Below, piece by piece: positions 53,622-63,981 of a stretch of 64,000 bases of DNA. Position numbers and translations under genes: made by a program. This stretch comes from Mycobacterium sp. 852013-51886_SCH5428379. GTDB lineage: Bacteria > Actinomycetota > Actinomycetes > Mycobacteriales > Mycobacteriaceae. The stretch is taken from the NCBI RefSeq assembly GCF_001665575.1, contig NZ_LZSU01000023.1:20621-84620 (forward strand). Reading direction: 5' to 3'. Under the pieces are notes generated by a model. The model was given only the letters and a program-made list of their open reading frames with translations. It searched no databases and had not been told where the DNA came from. Each line of letters starts with the position of its first letter. The stretch's first letter is position 1.

Positions 53622-56600
53622 ATGGCTCGTGCTCCGGCGTCCACGGATTCGATGTCCCGGTTCAGTCCGCTGACCCGGGAATGGTTCGCGGGCACTTTCG
53701 TCGAGCCCACTCCCGCCCAGGCGCAGGCGTGGTCGGCCATTGCCGACGGCGACAACACGCTGGTCATCGCCCCGACCGGATCGGGTAAGACGCTGGCGGC
53801 GTTTCTCTGGGCGATCGACCGGCTGGCCTCCGATGAGCTCGCACCTTCCGAGGGCCGGCCCAGGCCTGGTACCCGGGTGCTGTATGTGTCGCCGCTCAAA
53901 GCCCTGGCCGTCGACGTCGAGCGCAACCTGCGCACCCCGCTGACCGGTATCGCCCGCGTCGCCGAGCGGCACGGACAGACCGCACCGGCCATCAGTGTCG
54001 GCGTCCGCTCCGGAGACACCACCCCGGCGCAGCGGCGCGCGATGCTGACGAACCCCCCGGACGTCCTGATCACCACCCCGGAGTCGCTGTTCCTGATGCT
54101 GACGTCCGCCGCCCGCGACACGCTCGCCGAGGTGCAGACGGTGATCGTCGACGAGGTGCACGCGGTTGCCGCGACCAAGCGCGGGGCGCATCTCGCGCTG
54201 TCGCTGGAACGGCTCGACCAGCTGCTGGAGCGGCCCGCGCAGCGCATCGGGCTGTCGGCGACCGTGCGGCCGGCCGAGGAGGTGGCCCGGTTCCTGTCCG
54301 GGCACGCGCCGACCACCATCGTCGCCCCGCCCGCGGCGAAGACGTTCGACCTCGCGGTGCAGGTGCCGGTGCCGGATATGGCCGACCTCGAGAACAACAC
54401 GATCTGGCCCGATGTCGAAGAGCAGATCGTCGATCTCGTCGAGAACCACAACAGCTCCATCGTGTTCGCCAACTCGCGCCGCCTCGCGGAGCGCCTGACC
54501 TCACGGCTCAACGAGATCCACGCCGAACGATTGGGGGTGGACACCCCCGCCGAGCACAACGACCGGGTAGGTGGCGGCGCGCCGGCCCAGCTGATGGGCA
54601 GCGGGGTGTCGCTGGGCGCCGCGCCGCTGCTGGCCAAGGCGCACCACGGCTCGGTGAGCAAGGAGCAGCGGGCGATCGTCGAGGACGATCTCAAGAGCGG
54701 CCGGCTCAAGGCGGTGGTCGCGACGTCGAGCCTCGAGCTGGGGATCGACATGGGCGCGGTCGATCTGGTCATCCAGGTCGAGGCGCCGCCGTCGGTGGCC
54801 AGCGGTCTGCAGCGCGTCGGCCGCGCCGGCCATCAGGTCGGCGAGGTGTCCCAGGGGGTGCTGTTCCCCAAGCACCGCACCGATCTGATCGGCTGCGCGG
54901 TCACCGTGCAGCGCATGCTCGAAGGCCAGATCGAGACCATGACCGTGCCCGCCAATCCACTCGACGTGCTGGCACAGCACACCGTCGCCGCCGCGGCGCT
55001 CGAACCGCTCGACGCCGACCGCTGGTTCGACGCCGTCCGCCGCTGCGCACCGTTTGCGACGTTGCCGCGCAGCGCCTTCGAGGCGACACTCGACCTGCTG
55101 TCGGGCAAGTATCCGTCCACCGAGTTCGCCGAACTGCGGCCGCGATTGGTCTACGACCGCGACACCGGGACACTGACCGGCAGGCCCGGAGCGCAGCGGC
55201 TGGCAGTCACCTCCGGCGGCGCCATCCCGGACCGCGGGTTGTTCACCGTCTACCTGGCCACCGACAACGACACCCCGTCGCGCGTCGGCGAACTCGACGA
55301 GGAGATGGTCTACGAGTCGCGTCCCGGCGACGTCATCTCCCTGGGCGCCACCAGCTGGCGCATCACCGAGATCACCCACGACCGGGTGCTCGTCATCCCC
55401 GCGCCGGGGCAGCCCGCGCGGTTGCCGTTCTGGCGGGGCGACGGTGTCGGCAGACCGGCCGAGCTGGGCGCGGCGGTGGGCAGGTTCACCGGGGAGCTCG
55501 CGGGGCTCGCCACCGATGCATTCGAGCAACGCTGCGCCACAATGGGTTTCAACGACTACGCAACCGATAACCTCAAACGGCTGCTTGACGATCAGCGCGA
55601 GGCCACCGGCACGGTCCCGACCGACACCACGTTCGTCGTCGAGCGGTTCCGCGACGAACTCGGCGACTGGCGGGTCATCCTGCACTCCCCCTACGGCCTG
55701 CGGGTGCACGGGCCGCTGGCCCTGGCGGTCGGCCGACGGCTGCGCGAACGGTACGGCATCGACGAGAAGCCCACCGCCTCCGACGACGGCATCATCGTGC
55801 GGCTGCCCGATACCTGGTCCGACGCCGGAACACCGCCCCCAAGCGCCGAGCTGTTCGTGTTCGACGCCGAGGAGATCGAGCCGATCGTCACCGCGGAGGT
55901 CGGCGGGTCGGCGCTGTTCGCGTCCCGGTTCCGGGAATGCGCGGCCCGGGCGCTGCTGCTGCCACGGCGCAGCCCGGGCAAGCGGTCGCCGCTGTGGCAT
56001 CAGCGGCAGCGCGCGGCCCAGCTGCTCGACGTCGCCCGCAAGTACCCGGACTTTCCGATCGTCTTGGAAGCCGTGCGGGAATGCCTGCAGGACGTGTACG
56101 ACGTGCCGGCGCTGGTTGAGTTGATGGGGCGGGTGGCTCAGCGTCGGCTGCGGCTCGTCGAGGTGGAGACCGCGACCCCGTCCCCGTTCGCCGCGTCGCT
56201 GCTGTTCGGGTACGTCGGGGCGTTCATGTACGAGGGCGACAGCCCGCTGGCCGAGCGGCGCGCGGCCGCGCTCTCGCTGGACACGGTGCTGCTCGCCGAG
56301 CTGCTCGGCCGCGTCGAACTGCGCGAACTCCTCGACCCCGACGTCATCGCGGCCACCTCCCGTCAGCTCCAGCACCTCACCGAGGACCGGCAGGCCCGCG
56401 ACGCCGAAGGCGTGGCCGACCTGCTGCGTCTACTGGGCCCGCTCACCGCCGAGGAGATCGCCGAGCGCGCCACCACGCGGGAGGTCGGCGGCTGGCTGGA
56501 GGGCCTGCTCGCCGCCAAACGCGTACTGACGGTGTCGTACGCCGGCCATACCTTGTGGGCGCCGATCGAGGACGTCGGGCTGCTGCGCGACGGCGTCGGC

Positions 56601-58202
56601 ATCGCGGTTCCGGTCGGTGTCCCGATGTCGTTCCTCGAATCGGTGGCCGATCCGCTCGGAGAGCTCATCGGCCGGTACGCCCGCACCCACGGGCCGTTCA
56701 CGACCGGCGATGTCGCGGCCCGCTTCGGACTGGGTCTGCGGGTGACGGCCGACGTGCTGGGCCGGCTGGCCGTCGACGGCCGGCTGGTGCGCGGCGAGTT
56801 CACCGACCGACCCACCGGTGACGCCGCCGGCGAACAATGGTGCGACGCCGACGTTCTCAAGATCCTGCGCCGACGTTCACTGGCCGCGCTGCGCGCCCAG
56901 GTCGAACCGGTCAGCCCGGCCGCCTATGCGCGGTTCCTACCGTCCTGGCAGCAGGTCGGCTCAGCGCATACGGCCGGGGTGGACGGACTGGCCGCGGTGA
57001 TCGATCAGCTGGCCGGGGTGCCGATCCCGGCCTCGGCGGTCGAGCCGCTGGTGCTGTCCCAGCGGGTGCGCGACTACCAGCCCGCCATGCTCGACGAGCT
57101 GCTGGCCAGCGGCGAGGTGATCTGGTCCGGGGCGGGACCCATCGGCGGCGGGGACGGGTGGATCGTCTTCCACCACGCCGACTCCGCGCCGCTGACGATG
57201 ACCGCGCCCACCGAACTCGACTTCACCGACGCCCACCGCGCCATCACCGAAGCGCTCGGCGGGGGCGGTGCCTACTTCTTCCGTCAGCTCGCGACCGGCG
57301 AGACCGAGACGTTCAAAACCGCACTCTGGGAGTTGATCTGGGCCGGGTGGGTCACCGGTGACACGTTCGCGCCGGTACGGGCGATGCTGTCGGGTAGCCG
57401 GCGGTCGACCGGCAGACGGGGGGCGCCCGCGCACCGCCAACGGCAGCGCGCACCGCGGTTGAGCAGTTACAGCGTCGCGCACGCCCAGACCAGGACCACC
57501 GACCCGACCGTCGCGGGCCGCTGGTCGGCGCTGCCCACCGCCGAACCGGACTCCACGGTGCGCGCCCATTTCACCGCCGAACTGCTGCTGAGCCGCTACG
57601 GCGTGCTCACCAAGGGGGCGGTCGCGGCGGAGGGCGTGCCCGGCGGGTTCGCGATGCTCTACAAGGTGCTGACGGCCTTCGAGGACACCGGCCGCTGCCA
57701 ACGCGGCTATTTCGTGGAATCGCTGGGCGGGGCGCAGTTCGCCGTGGCCTCCACGGTCGACCGGCTGCGCACCTATCTCGACGAGGTGGATCCGGAGCGC
57801 CGGGAGTACCGCGCAATCGTGCTCGCCGCGGCCGACCCCGCCAATCCCTATGGCGCAGCGCTGCCCTGGCCGACGCGCGCCGTCGACGAGGACGGGGCCA
57901 CCCATCGGCCGGGGCGCAAGGCCGGTGCGCTGGTGGCACTGGTCGACGGTGAACTGGCGTGGTTCCTCGAACGCGGCGGGCGGTCCCTGCTGAGCTTCAC
58001 CGACGACGCCGAGGCCAACGCCGCCGCGGGCGTTGCGCTGGCGGATCTGGTGTCGGGCGGGCGGGTGCAGGCACTGCTGGTGGAGAAGGTGAACGGCGTG
58101 TCGGTGCTGGAGCCGGGCGCCGACGGCGTGCGGGCCAGTGTGCACGAAGCCCTGACCGGCGCAGGGTTCACCCGGACGCCCCGCGGGCTCCGGCTGCGCT
58201 GA
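53622..58202 (+). CDS. lhr: Large helicase-related protein Lhr
   Basis: Superfamily 2 DNA helicase of 1526 aa that moves 3' to 5' on single strands and unwinds RNA:DNA hybrids. Walker A is IAPTGSGKT (49-57), motif II is VDEVHAV (D177), [10 protein letters not shown] is motif [14 protein letters not shown] and [14 protein letters not shown] with [16 protein letters not shown] are motifs IV-VI. The winged-helix/beta-barrel core and the long Lhr-CTD follow to the end. Length is like M. tuberculosis Rv3296. ATG 53622 is chosen; codons farther upstream lie in the divergent P450 gene. nei follows after 16 bases. Confidence 0.95.
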   Translation: MARAPASTDSMSRFSPLTREWFAGTFVEPTPAQAQAWSAIADGDNTLVIAPTGSGKTLAAFLWAIDRLASDELAPSEGRPRPGTRVLYVSPLKALAVDVERNLRTPLTGIARVAERHGQTAPAISVGVRSGDTTPAQRRAMLTNPPDVLITTPESLFLMLTSAARDTLAEVQTVIVDEVHAVAATKRGAHLALSLERLDQLLERPAQRIGLSATVRPAEEVARFLSGHAPTTIVAPPAAKTFDLAVQVPVPDMADLENNTIWPDVEEQIVDLVENHNSSIVFANSRRLAERLTSRLNEIHAERLGVDTPAEHNDRVGGGAPAQLMGSGVSLGAAPLLAKAHHGSVSKEQRAIVEDDLKSGRLKAVVATSSLELGIDMGAVDLVIQVEAPPSVASGLQRVGRAGHQVGEVSQGVLFPKHRTDLIGCAVTVQRMLEGQIETMTVPANPLDVLAQHTVAAAALEPLDADRWFDAVRRCAPFATLPRSAFEATLDLLSGKYPSTEFAELRPRLVYDRDTGTLTGRPGAQRLAVTSGGAIPDRGLFTVYLATDNDTPSRVGELDEEMVYESRPGDVISLGATSWRITEITHDRVLVIPAPGQPARLPFWRGDGVGRPAELGAAVGRFTGELAGLATDAFEQRCATMGFNDYATDNLKRLLDDQREATGTVPTDTTFVVERFRDELGDWRVILHSPYGLRVHGPLALAVGRRLRERYGIDEKPTASDDGIIVRLPDTWSDAGTPPPSAELFVFDAEEIEPIVTAEVGGSALFASRFRECAARALLLPRRSPGKRSPLWHQRQRAAQLLDVARKYPDFPIVLEAVRECLQDVYDVPALVELMGRVAQRRLRLVEVETATPSPFAASLLFGYVGAFMYEGDSPLAERRAAALSLDTVLLAELLGRVELRELLDPDVIAATSRQLQHLTEDRQARDAEGVADLLRLLGPLTAEEIAERATTREVGGWLEGLLAAKRVLTVSYAGHTLWAPIEDVGLLRDGVGIAVPVGVPMSFLESVADPLGELIGRYARTHGPFTTGDVAARFGLGLRVTADVLGRLAVDGRLVRGEFTDRPTGDAAGEQWCDADVLKILRRRSLAALRAQVEPVSPAAYARFLPSWQQVGSAHTAGVDGLAAVIDQLAGVPIPASAVEPLVLSQRVRDYQPAMLDELLASGEVIWSGAGPIGGGDGWIVFHHADSAPLTMTAPTELDFTDAHRAITEALGGGGAYFFRQLATGETETFKTALWELIWAGWVTGDTFAPVRAMLSGSRRSTGRRGAPAHRQRQRAPRLSSYSVAHAQTRTTDPTVAGRWSALPTAEPDSTVRAHFTAELLLSRYGVLTKGAVAAEGVPGGFAMLYKVLTAFEDTGRCQRGYFVESLGGAQFAVASTVDRLRTYLDEVDPERREYRAIVLAAADPANPYGAALPWPTRAVDEDGATHRPGRKAGALVALVDGELAWFLERGGRSLLSFTDDAEANAAAGVALADLVSGGRVQALLVEKVNGVSVLEPGADGVRASVHEALTGAGFTRTPRGLRLR

Positions 58203-58218
58203 CGGGAAGAATGGCCGG

Positions 58219-58992
58219 ATGCCCGAAGGCGACACCGTCTACCGCACCGCGACCGCACTGCGCGACGGACTGCTCGGCAAGACACTGACCCGCTGCGACG
58301 TTCGCGTCCCCCGGTTCGCGGCGGTGGACCTGAGTGGCGAGGTCGTCGACGAGGTGCTCAGCCGCGGTAAGCACCTGTTCATCCGCGTCGGCGCGGCCAG
58401 CATCCACTCGCACCTCAAGATGGAGGGCAGCTGGAAGGTCAACCCGCTGTCCCGACCGAGCCGTGCCGGCCACCGGATCCGGATCATCCTCGAGGCCGGT
58501 GCGGGCGCCGATGCGGTACAGGCCGCGGGGATCGACCTCGGTGTCCTGGAAGTGCTCGAACGGGACAAGGACATGGAGGCCGTCGAGCACCTCGGACCCG
58601 ATCTGCTCGGCGATGACTGGGAACCGCGGGTCGCGGCCGCCAACCTGATGGCCGATCCGGACCGACCGGTATCCGAGGCGCTGCTCGACCAGCGGATCAT
58701 GGCCGGCATCGGCAATGTGTACGCCAACGAACTGTGCTTCGTGTTCGGGCACCTGCCCACCACCCCGGTCAGCGCCGTCGTGGACCCGCTGCGGGTTGCG
58801 CAACGCGCCCGGGACATGTTGTGGCTCAACCGGTCCCGCTGGAATCGCACCACCACCGGAGACACCAGACCCGGCCGCGACCTCTGGGTCTATGGCCGGG
58901 TGGGGAAGCCCTGTCGCCGCTGCGGCACGCCGATTCGACGCGACGACAGCGGCGACCGGGTCTCCTACTGGTGCCCGAACTGTCAGCGCTGA
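58219..58992 (+). CDS. nei: Endonuclease VIII-like DNA glycosylase Nei
   Basis: Fpg/Nei-family bifunctional glycosylase/AP lyase of 257 aa removing oxidised pyrimidines. The catalytic PEGDT (P2, E3) is at the N-terminus. The beta-clamp lysine lies in LSRGKHLFI, the helix-two-turn-helix in [20 protein letters not shown], and the C-terminal zinc finger is CRRC...CPNC. Corresponds to Rv3297. Same operon as lhr, which with Nei makes a DNA repair pair. The stop overlaps the convergent desaturase stop by 10 bases. Confidence 0.94.
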   Translation: MPEGDTVYRTATALRDGLLGKTLTRCDVRVPRFAAVDLSGEVVDEVLSRGKHLFIRVGAASIHSHLKMEGSWKVNPLSRPSRAGHRIRIILEAGAGADAVQAAGIDLGVLEVLERDKDMEAVEHLGPDLLGDDWEPRVAAANLMADPDRPVSEALLDQRIMAGIGNVYANELCFVFGHLPTTPVSAVVDPLRVAQRARDMLWLNRSRWNRTTTGDTRPGRDLWVYGRVGKPCRRCGTPIRRDDSGDRVSYWCPNCQR

Positions 58993-60092
58993 GGCAACGC
59001 CAGCTTGACGATCTTGCGGACCACCGTCGCGAACTGCCTCGGCAGCGGGCCCGTGTTGTAGGGCAGCCCGTAGCGACGGCAGATGTCTCGCACCTCGGGA
59101 GCGATCTCGGCGTGCCGGTGGGCCGGGATGTCGGGGAACAGATGGTGCTCGATCTGGAACGACAGGTTGCCGCTCAGAATGTGAAACAGTCTCCCACCCG
59201 TGAGGTTCGCCGAGCCGAGGATCTGGCGGAAGTACCACTGTCCGCGGGTCTCGGCCTTGGTCTCCTCGATCGAAAACTCCTGCACGTCTTCCGGGAAGTG
59301 TCCGCAGAAGATGATCATGTAGGACCACACATTGCGCATCAGGTTCGCGGTCAGGTTGCCCGCGAACACCCACGGTGCGAACGGACCGGCCAGCAGCGGA
59401 AATGCGACGTAGTCCTTGAGGGTCTGGCGCTTGGTCTTCTGCCAGATGCCCGCGAGGATCTCCTTCTTGTCAGCGATGCTGATCTCGCCGGCGCGGATGC
59501 GCTCGGTCTCCAGTTCGTGCAGCGCCACCCCGTACTGGAACAGCACCATCAGCAAGAACGCGTACACCGGGTTGCCCAGGAAGTACGGCCGCCAGCGCTG
59601 GTCCTCGCTCATCCGCAGGATGCCGTAGCCGATGTCGCGGTCCATGCCGACGATGTTGGTGTAGGTGTGGTGCATGTAGTTGTGCGAATGCCGCCACTGG
59701 TCGGCCGGGCAGGCGGTGTCCCATTCGAACTTCTTGGAGGACAACGCCGGATCGCCGGTCCAGTCGTACTGGCCGTGCATGACGTTGTGGCCGATCTCCA
59801 TGTTGTCGAGGATCTTCGCGCAGCCGAGCATCGCGGTTCCGGCGAGCCAGAACGGCGGGAAGACGCCGCCGAAGAGCAATGCGCGCCCGCCCACCTCGAG
59901 GGCCCGCTGGGCCTTGATGACGTTGCGGATGTAGGTGGTGTCGCGCTCGCCGAGGTCGGCGATCACGCGGTCTCGCAACTCGTCGAGTTCGCGGCCGAAC
60001 GCCTCGGTCTGCTCCGGGGTGAGCCGGACGGTGCGCCCGGCCACGGTCTTCTCGAGGGTCCTGCGGGTGGGGTCGGTCACGGTGCTGGTCAT
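58983..60092 (-). CDS. desA3: Stearoyl-CoA delta-9 desaturase, DesA3-like
   Basis: Membrane diiron fatty acyl-CoA desaturase of 369 aa. Three histidine boxes are visible: GHNVMHG (101-107), HSHNYMHH (135-142) and QIEHH (313-317). Hydrophobic pairs lie near 70-95, 175-192 and 230-265. It introduces the delta-9 double bond into stearoyl-CoA to make oleate, with electrons from the reductase of the next gene upstream in the operon. ATG 60092 follows AAAGGAATCC. The pair matches Rv3229c-Rv3230c, which in H37Rv lies about 70 genes from nei. Confidence 0.93.
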   Translation of the reverse strand: MTSTVTDPTRRTLEKTVAGRTVRLTPEQTEAFGRELDELRDRVIADLGERDTTYIRNVIKAQRALEVGGRALLFGGVFPPFWLAGTAMLGCAKILDNMEIGHNVMHGQYDWTGDPALSSKKFEWDTACPADQWRHSHNYMHHTYTNIVGMDRDIGYGILRMSEDQRWRPYFLGNPVYAFLLMVLFQYGVALHELETERIRAGEISIADKKEILAGIWQKTKRQTLKDYVAFPLLAGPFAPWVFAGNLTANLMRNVWSYMIIFCGHFPEDVQEFSIEETKAETRGQWYFRQILGSANLTGGRLFHILSGNLSFQIEHHLFPDIPAHRHAEIAPEVRDICRRYGLPYNTGPLPRQFATVVRKIVKLALPQR

Positions 60093-60106
60093 GTCGGATT
60101 CCTTTC

Positions 60107-61174
60107 CTAGAGCGCGATGTCGACGTCGCCGACGGGGACGGACACGCAGATCTGCACGTCCTCTTCCTCGGCATCGGAAACTGCGCCGGTGATCAGGTTC
60201 TTGACCGCGCCGCGGGTCTTGCGGCGCGTGCAGCTGTGGCAGATGCCCATCCGGCATCCGCTCTCGGGGTTCAGGCCGGCGGTCTCCGCCTGCTCCAGCA
60301 GGGGGCGACCGTCGTCGGTGATCTCGACCCCGCTGTCGGCGAAGCTCACGCGGACACCGGATGTCTCGCCCGACAGATCGAACGTCGGCGGTACGAAGCT
60401 CTCCGCCCGCGCGTCGGGGCGCAGCGCACGCACCGCTTCGACCAACGCGGGCGGTCCACAGACGAATACCGAGTCGGCGTCCGACATGGCGGCATCGAGG
60501 TGGCCCGCATCGAACCGGCCCGTCAGATCCGTCCCGTTCGTCTCGCGGGTGTAGCCGTGCAGGACGCGTACGTCCGTCATGCTCGCGAGCTCGTCGCGGT
60601 AGCAGGCCTCGTCGGCGCTGCGGGCGTAGTGGACGAAGGCGACCTGCCCGGCGTGGCCCTCGGCGCGCAGCGTGCGCAGCATCGACAGCACCGGGGTGAT
60701 GCCACTCCCGCCGGAGACGAACAGGATCTTGTCGGGGCGTTGGGCGGGGAGGGTGAAGTCGCCGCCCACGGAGTCCAGGCCGACGACCATCCCGGGTCGA
60801 GCGTGCTCGCAGAGATGGGTCGAGACCAGGCCGCCGTCATGGCGGCCGATGGTCAGCTCGAGCAGCGGTGCACCCTCGGCGTTGGCGGGCGAGTAGCTGC
60901 GGGTGCGCCGGCGACCGTCGATCTCGAGGCTCAGATTCACGTGCTGGCCGGCCCGCAGTCCGGTGAACGCGCGATTCGGTTTCAGGGTCAGGGTGACGCT
61001 GCGCGGCGTCGTACGGCGCACCGTCATCACGGTGGCGCGGGCCTCGCCGAGCGTCCATGTCGGCTCGACGAGCTCGGTGTACCGGTCCACACCGTGGGGT
61101 CCGGTCAGTAGATCCACCAGCGGCGAGCGCATCACACGCTCCCGCAGTGTTCGGGTACGCGTTTGAGTGAACAT
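60107..61174 (-). CDS. Ferredoxin reductase-type electron donor of the desaturase (Rv3230c-like)
   Basis: Oxidoreductase of 355 aa with an FAD domain (RTRSYS at 91-95), an NADPH domain (LFVSGGSGITPVLSML at 151-166, FVCGPPALVEAV) and a C-terminal plant-type [2Fe-2S] domain with C307, C312, C315 and C343 (CRMGICHSC, then C in VQICVSVP). In M. tuberculosis Rv3230c passes electrons to DesA3. It is first gene of the operon and lies 14 bases before desA3. ATG 61174 is preferred over a farther upstream codon that would cross the divergent promoter. Confidence 0.93.
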   Translation of the reverse strand: MFTQTRTRTLRERVMRSPLVDLLTGPHGVDRYTELVEPTWTLGEARATVMTVRRTTPRSVTLTLKPNRAFTGLRAGQHVNLSLEIDGRRRTRSYSPANAEGAPLLELTIGRHDGGLVSTHLCEHARPGMVVGLDSVGGDFTLPAQRPDKILFVSGGSGITPVLSMLRTLRAEGHAGQVAFVHYARSADEACYRDELASMTDVRVLHGYTRETNGTDLTGRFDAGHLDAAMSDADSVFVCGPPALVEAVRALRPDARAESFVPPTFDLSGETSGVRVSFADSGVEITDDGRPLLEQAETAGLNPESGCRMGICHSCTRRKTRGAVKNLITGAVSDAEEEDVQICVSVPVGDVDIAL

Positions 61175-61197
61175 GTGTACACCGTGCGTGCATACAC
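61175..61197. promoter_or_regulatory. Repeats in the desA3-operon / tetR intergenic region
   Basis: A perfect palindrome GTGTACAC (61175-61182) abuts the reductase ATG. GTGTA at 61175 and TACAC at 61193 also form an inverted repeat over 23 bases. It is a good candidate for the operator of the divergent FabR-like regulator. Confidence 0.45.
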
Positions 61198-61231
61198 GCC
61201 GCCGCGTCAAGAGAGTCGGACCTGATTGTGG

Positions 61232-61237
61232 TAGCTT
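61232..61237 (+). promoter_or_regulatory. -10 box of the FabR-like regulator gene
   Basis: TAGCTT ends 7 bases before GTG 61245 (leaderless pattern) and supports that start. Confidence 0.5.
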
Positions 61238-61244
61238 TCACACC

Positions 61245-61928
61245 GTGAACAGTCGTACGCCCAGTTCACGTACGGGCAGGTCGGGGCGATCGCGGTCCCG
61301 CGAGAGCCCCTCGCGCGAAGAACGCAAAGAGGTGACCCGGCGGGCAATCGTGAGTGCCGCGCTGTCCCTGCTCGAGGAGCGCAGCTTCGCAGCGCTGAGC
61401 CTGCGTGAAGTCACCCGCGAGGCGGGCATCGCGCCCGCGGCGTTCTATCGGCACTTCGAGTCGATGGAGGCACTCGGCCTGGTCCTGATCGACGAGTCGT
61501 TCCGTGCGCTGCGCGACATGCTGCGCGGCGCCCGTGCGGGCAAGCTCGACCCCAGCCGGGTCATCGAGTCGTCGGTCGACATGCTCATCGAGGGTGTCAA
61601 TCAACGTCGTGAACACTGGCGGTTCATCGGCCGAGAACGAAACAGCGGGGTGACGGTGCTGCGCTATGCGATTCGCACCGAGATCCGGCTCATCACTTCG
61701 GAACTGGCGATCGACCTCGCCCGCTTTCCCGGCTTGAACACCTGGAGCGGCGAGGATCTCAACATCCTGGCCAGCCTCATCGTCAACGCGATGATCTCGA
61801 TCGCCGAGGCCGTCGACAGCACCGTGGACAGCGGCGACGCGGCCGCGCTCGACGACATCAAACGCACGGCCGTCAAGCAGCTGCGCATGATCGTCGTCGG
61901 TGTGACGGGTTGGCGCAGCTCGCTCTAG
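61245..61928 (+). CDS. TetR-family regulator, FabR-like, divergent from desA3 operon
   Basis: TetR-family protein of 227 aa with a Ser/Arg-rich N-terminal arm (about 1-25). The helix-turn-helix around RRAIVSAALSLLEERSF, SLREVTREAGIAPAAFYRHF and ESMEALGLVLIDESF strongly resembles E. coli FabR, the repressor of unsaturated fatty acid synthesis, and the C-terminal VKQLRMIVVGVTGW also fits. Divergence from a desaturase operon supports the same job: sensing acyl-CoA saturation and controlling desA3. GTG 61245 is the start. Confidence 0.88.
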   Translation: MNSRTPSSRTGRSGRSRSRESPSREERKEVTRRAIVSAALSLLEERSFAALSLREVTREAGIAPAAFYRHFESMEALGLVLIDESFRALRDMLRGARAGKLDPSRVIESSVDMLIEGVNQRREHWRFIGRERNSGVTVLRYAIRTEIRLITSELAIDLARFPGLNTWSGEDLNILASLIVNAMISIAEAVDSTVDSGDAAALDDIKRTAVKQLRMIVVGVTGWRSSL

Positions 61929-61944
61929 CCGGTTCGGGCGTTGA

Positions 61945-62370
61945 TCAGACGGTGCACTCCGTGCCGGCGGCGTCGCGGGCGATCACGCAGCCCGAGACGT
62001 TGCTGAGCTTCCAGGAACCGTCCTGGTCGATCCAGTAGATGTCGTGGGTGCGGGTGCCCATCACCGGGATGCTGACCGCCAGCTGGGCGTTGACGCGGTC
62101 GCCCGCGGCCACCGGGTTCTGCACTTTCCAGGACATCATCGAGCTGTAGCGGTCCATGACCGAGGCGATGTTGTTGGCCGTCGGCACTGCGGCCAGGCCG
62201 CCCTCGAGTTCGGCGGCGCGCGCCTCGTCGCTCAGCGAGGTGTTCAGCGCCCGCTGCAGTTGCGCGGTCAGCTGATCGGCCGAGGGCACGGCCGGCTGCG
62301 CGGCGGCGACCGGAGCGGCGATGAGGAGGGCTGCCGGCACGGCGAGGACAACACTGGGAACGATGCGCAT
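61945..62370 (-). CDS. Secreted MTB12-like low-molecular-weight antigen
   Basis: Exported protein of 141 aa with a Sec signal peptide (cleavage near VAAAQP, residue 24-26). The mature domain PSADQLTAQLQRALN ... RVNAQLAVSI ... IYWIDQDGSWKLSN follows the pattern of the MTB12/CFP-2 family of mycobacterial culture-filtrate proteins. Two cysteines near the C-terminus (SGCVIARDAAGTECTV) may form a disulfide. Function unknown. ATG 62370 follows AGGTGTGCCC; a GTG two codons upstream is possible. Confidence 0.78.
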   Translation of the reverse strand: MRIVPSVVLAVPAALLIAAPVAAAQPAVPSADQLTAQLQRALNTSLSDEARAAELEGGLAAVPTANNIASVMDRYSSMMSWKVQNPVAAGDRVNAQLAVSIPVMGTRTHDIYWIDQDGSWKLSNVSGCVIARDAAGTECTV

Positions 62371-62449
62371 GGGCACACCTGAACACGGGGGCCGACGGCG
62401 GTCAAGGCCTACGTCGGCGGCCCGGGGCAGTCACCCCGAACCGAACGGA

Positions 62450-62455
62450 TACCGT
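62450..62455 (+). promoter_or_regulatory. -10 box of the crotonase gene
   Basis: TACCGT-GACGCC-ATG, a leaderless pattern supporting ATG 62462. Confidence 0.45.
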
Positions 62456-62461
62456 GACGCC

Positions 62462-63238
62462 ATGACGCTGGACCTCAGCTTTCCGCGGCCCGACATCGCC
62501 CTGGTGACGCTCGATCGCCCCGACAAACTCAACGCGCTGTCCTACGACCTGGTCGAGGCCTTCCACGCCGCGATCGGCGACATCGGCGCGAACAACGAGT
62601 GCCGGGTCGTGGTGCTCACCGGCGCAGGCCGCGGGTTCTGCTCGGGTCTGGACCTCAGCGATCCCAACCCGCCGCAGGCCGGGGGCGGCACCGAATTCCC
62701 CCGGTCGGGGATGCGATGGCAGGAGCGGATCGCCGAGCTCACCGTGCGACTGCACCGGTTGCGCCAGCCGGTGATCGCCGCTGTCAACGGCCCCGCCTAC
62801 GGCGGCGGCTTCGCCATCGCCGCCGTGAGCGACATCCGGCTGGCAGCGCCCACCGCGCGGTTCTGCACCCAGTTCATCAAGCTCGGTATCGGCGGCGCCG
62901 ACATCGGCGTGAGCTACACGTTGCCCCGGATCATCGGGGCGGGACACGCGTTCGACCTGATCCTCACCGCCCGCACCGTCGACGCCGAGGAGGCGTTGCG
63001 CCTCGGCCTGGTCTCCCGCATCTGCGACAACGTGGTGGACGAGGCGCTAGCCGTCGCCGAAACACTGTGCGGCTACGGGAAATTCGGCGTCGAATCGACC
63101 AAACAGGTGCTGTGGGCCAATCTCGAGGCGGGCAGCCTGGAACAGGCGCTGCACCTGGAGAACCGCAGCCAGATCCTGGCGTCGGCCGGCGGCGGCATCC
63201 AGGAGGCTAGCGAGGCGTTCCGCCGCCGTCCACGATGA
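62462..63238 (+). CDS. Enoyl-CoA hydratase/isomerase family protein
   Basis: Crotonase-fold protein of 258 aa. Oxyanion-hole motifs are GAGRGFCSGLDL and NGPAYGGGFAIAAVSDIRLAA. Canonical hydratase carries a glutamate in the GGG-x-E position, here A118, and a second glutamate some 20 residues later. The sequence around LGIGGADIGVSYTLPRIIG instead has D147 as in dienoyl-CoA isomerases. It is therefore probably not a standard hydratase; isomerase or another crotonase reaction is more likely. It overlaps the convergent SDR by 32 bases. Confidence 0.87.
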   Translation: MTLDLSFPRPDIALVTLDRPDKLNALSYDLVEAFHAAIGDIGANNECRVVVLTGAGRGFCSGLDLSDPNPPQAGGGTEFPRSGMRWQERIAELTVRLHRLRQPVIAAVNGPAYGGGFAIAAVSDIRLAAPTARFCTQFIKLGIGGADIGVSYTLPRIIGAGHAFDLILTARTVDAEEALRLGLVSRICDNVVDEALAVAETLCGYGKFGVESTKQVLWANLEAGSLEQALHLENRSQILASAGGGIQEASEAFRRRPR

Positions 63239-63977
63239 TCGCCTGACCGGTCAGGTAGCTGCCCGCGTCGGAGGTGAGAAGCAGTGCGGCCCCGACCATT
63301 TCGTCCGGTGAAGCCAGCCGTTTCTGCAACGTGGCACCGGCCATCGCGTCGATGGCCTCCTGCGGGTTGTTGCGCATCATGTCGGTGTCGACGGGGCCGG
63401 GAGCCAGTGCGTTGACCCGGATGCCGTAGGGCGCATACGCCGCGGCCATCGACCGGGTGAACGACAACAGCGCGGCCTTGCCCGCGGCGTACATCGACAC
63501 GTTCGGCGCGAAGTTGAAGGCGCCGACCGACACCGTGTTCAGCACCGCGGCGTTCGCGCTGGCCTTGAGGTGCGGCAGCGCGTGCTGCACAAGGAACACC
63601 GGTCCGCGGAGGTTGACGTCGTAGGACTTGGCCCACGCGTCCGGGGTCATCTCGCCGAGCGGTTGGGCGAGCGCGTTGGCAGCGTTGTTCACCAGCACAT
63701 CGATGCCGCCGAACTCGTCGACAGCCGCCGCGACCAACGCGGCCAGCGAGTCGATGTCCCCGAGGTGGGTCGGCACCCCGATCGCCGAGCCGCCCAGTGC
63801 GCGTAGGTGTTCGGCGGCGCGCTCGCAGGCGTCGGCCTTACGGCTGGCCACCACCACGCGCGCACCGGCCAGCACATAGCCCTCGGCGAGGGCGAGGCCG
63901 ATCCCGCGGGTGCCGCCCGTCACGACGACGGTGCGGCCGGACATGTCGAAGAGCCGGTCGAATTTTGCGCGATCCAT
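63207..63977 (-). CDS. Short-chain dehydrogenase at the contig end
   Basis: Classical SDR of 256 aa. Cofactor motif VVVTGGTRGIGLALAEGY, VLVNNAANAL, catalytic NTVSVGAFNFAPNVSMYAAGKAA, NALAPGPVDTDM and YLTGQAIIVDGG, the pattern of FabG-like/gluconate 5-dehydrogenase SDRs. ATG 63977 is the first genomic start, 4 bases from adapter sequence. The frame continues into the adapter and would add MCIRDGR, which is an artefact. The protein looks complete, but a start beyond the contig cannot be excluded. Confidence 0.85.
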   Translation of the reverse strand: MDRAKFDRLFDMSGRTVVVTGGTRGIGLALAEGYVLAGARVVVASRKADACERAAEHLRALGGSAIGVPTHLGDIDSLAALVAAAVDEFGGIDVLVNNAANALAQPLGEMTPDAWAKSYDVNLRGPVFLVQHALPHLKASANAAVLNTVSVGAFNFAPNVSMYAAGKAALLSFTRSMAAAYAPYGIRVNALAPGPVDTDMMRNNPQEAIDAMAGATLQKRLASPDEMVGAALLLTSDAGSYLTGQAIIVDGGGTPR

Positions 63978-63981
63978 CCGG

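Noticed and set aside
54501..56375. Long open frame antisense to lhr
   Set aside because: Shadow frame; lhr is complete with all helicase motifs.
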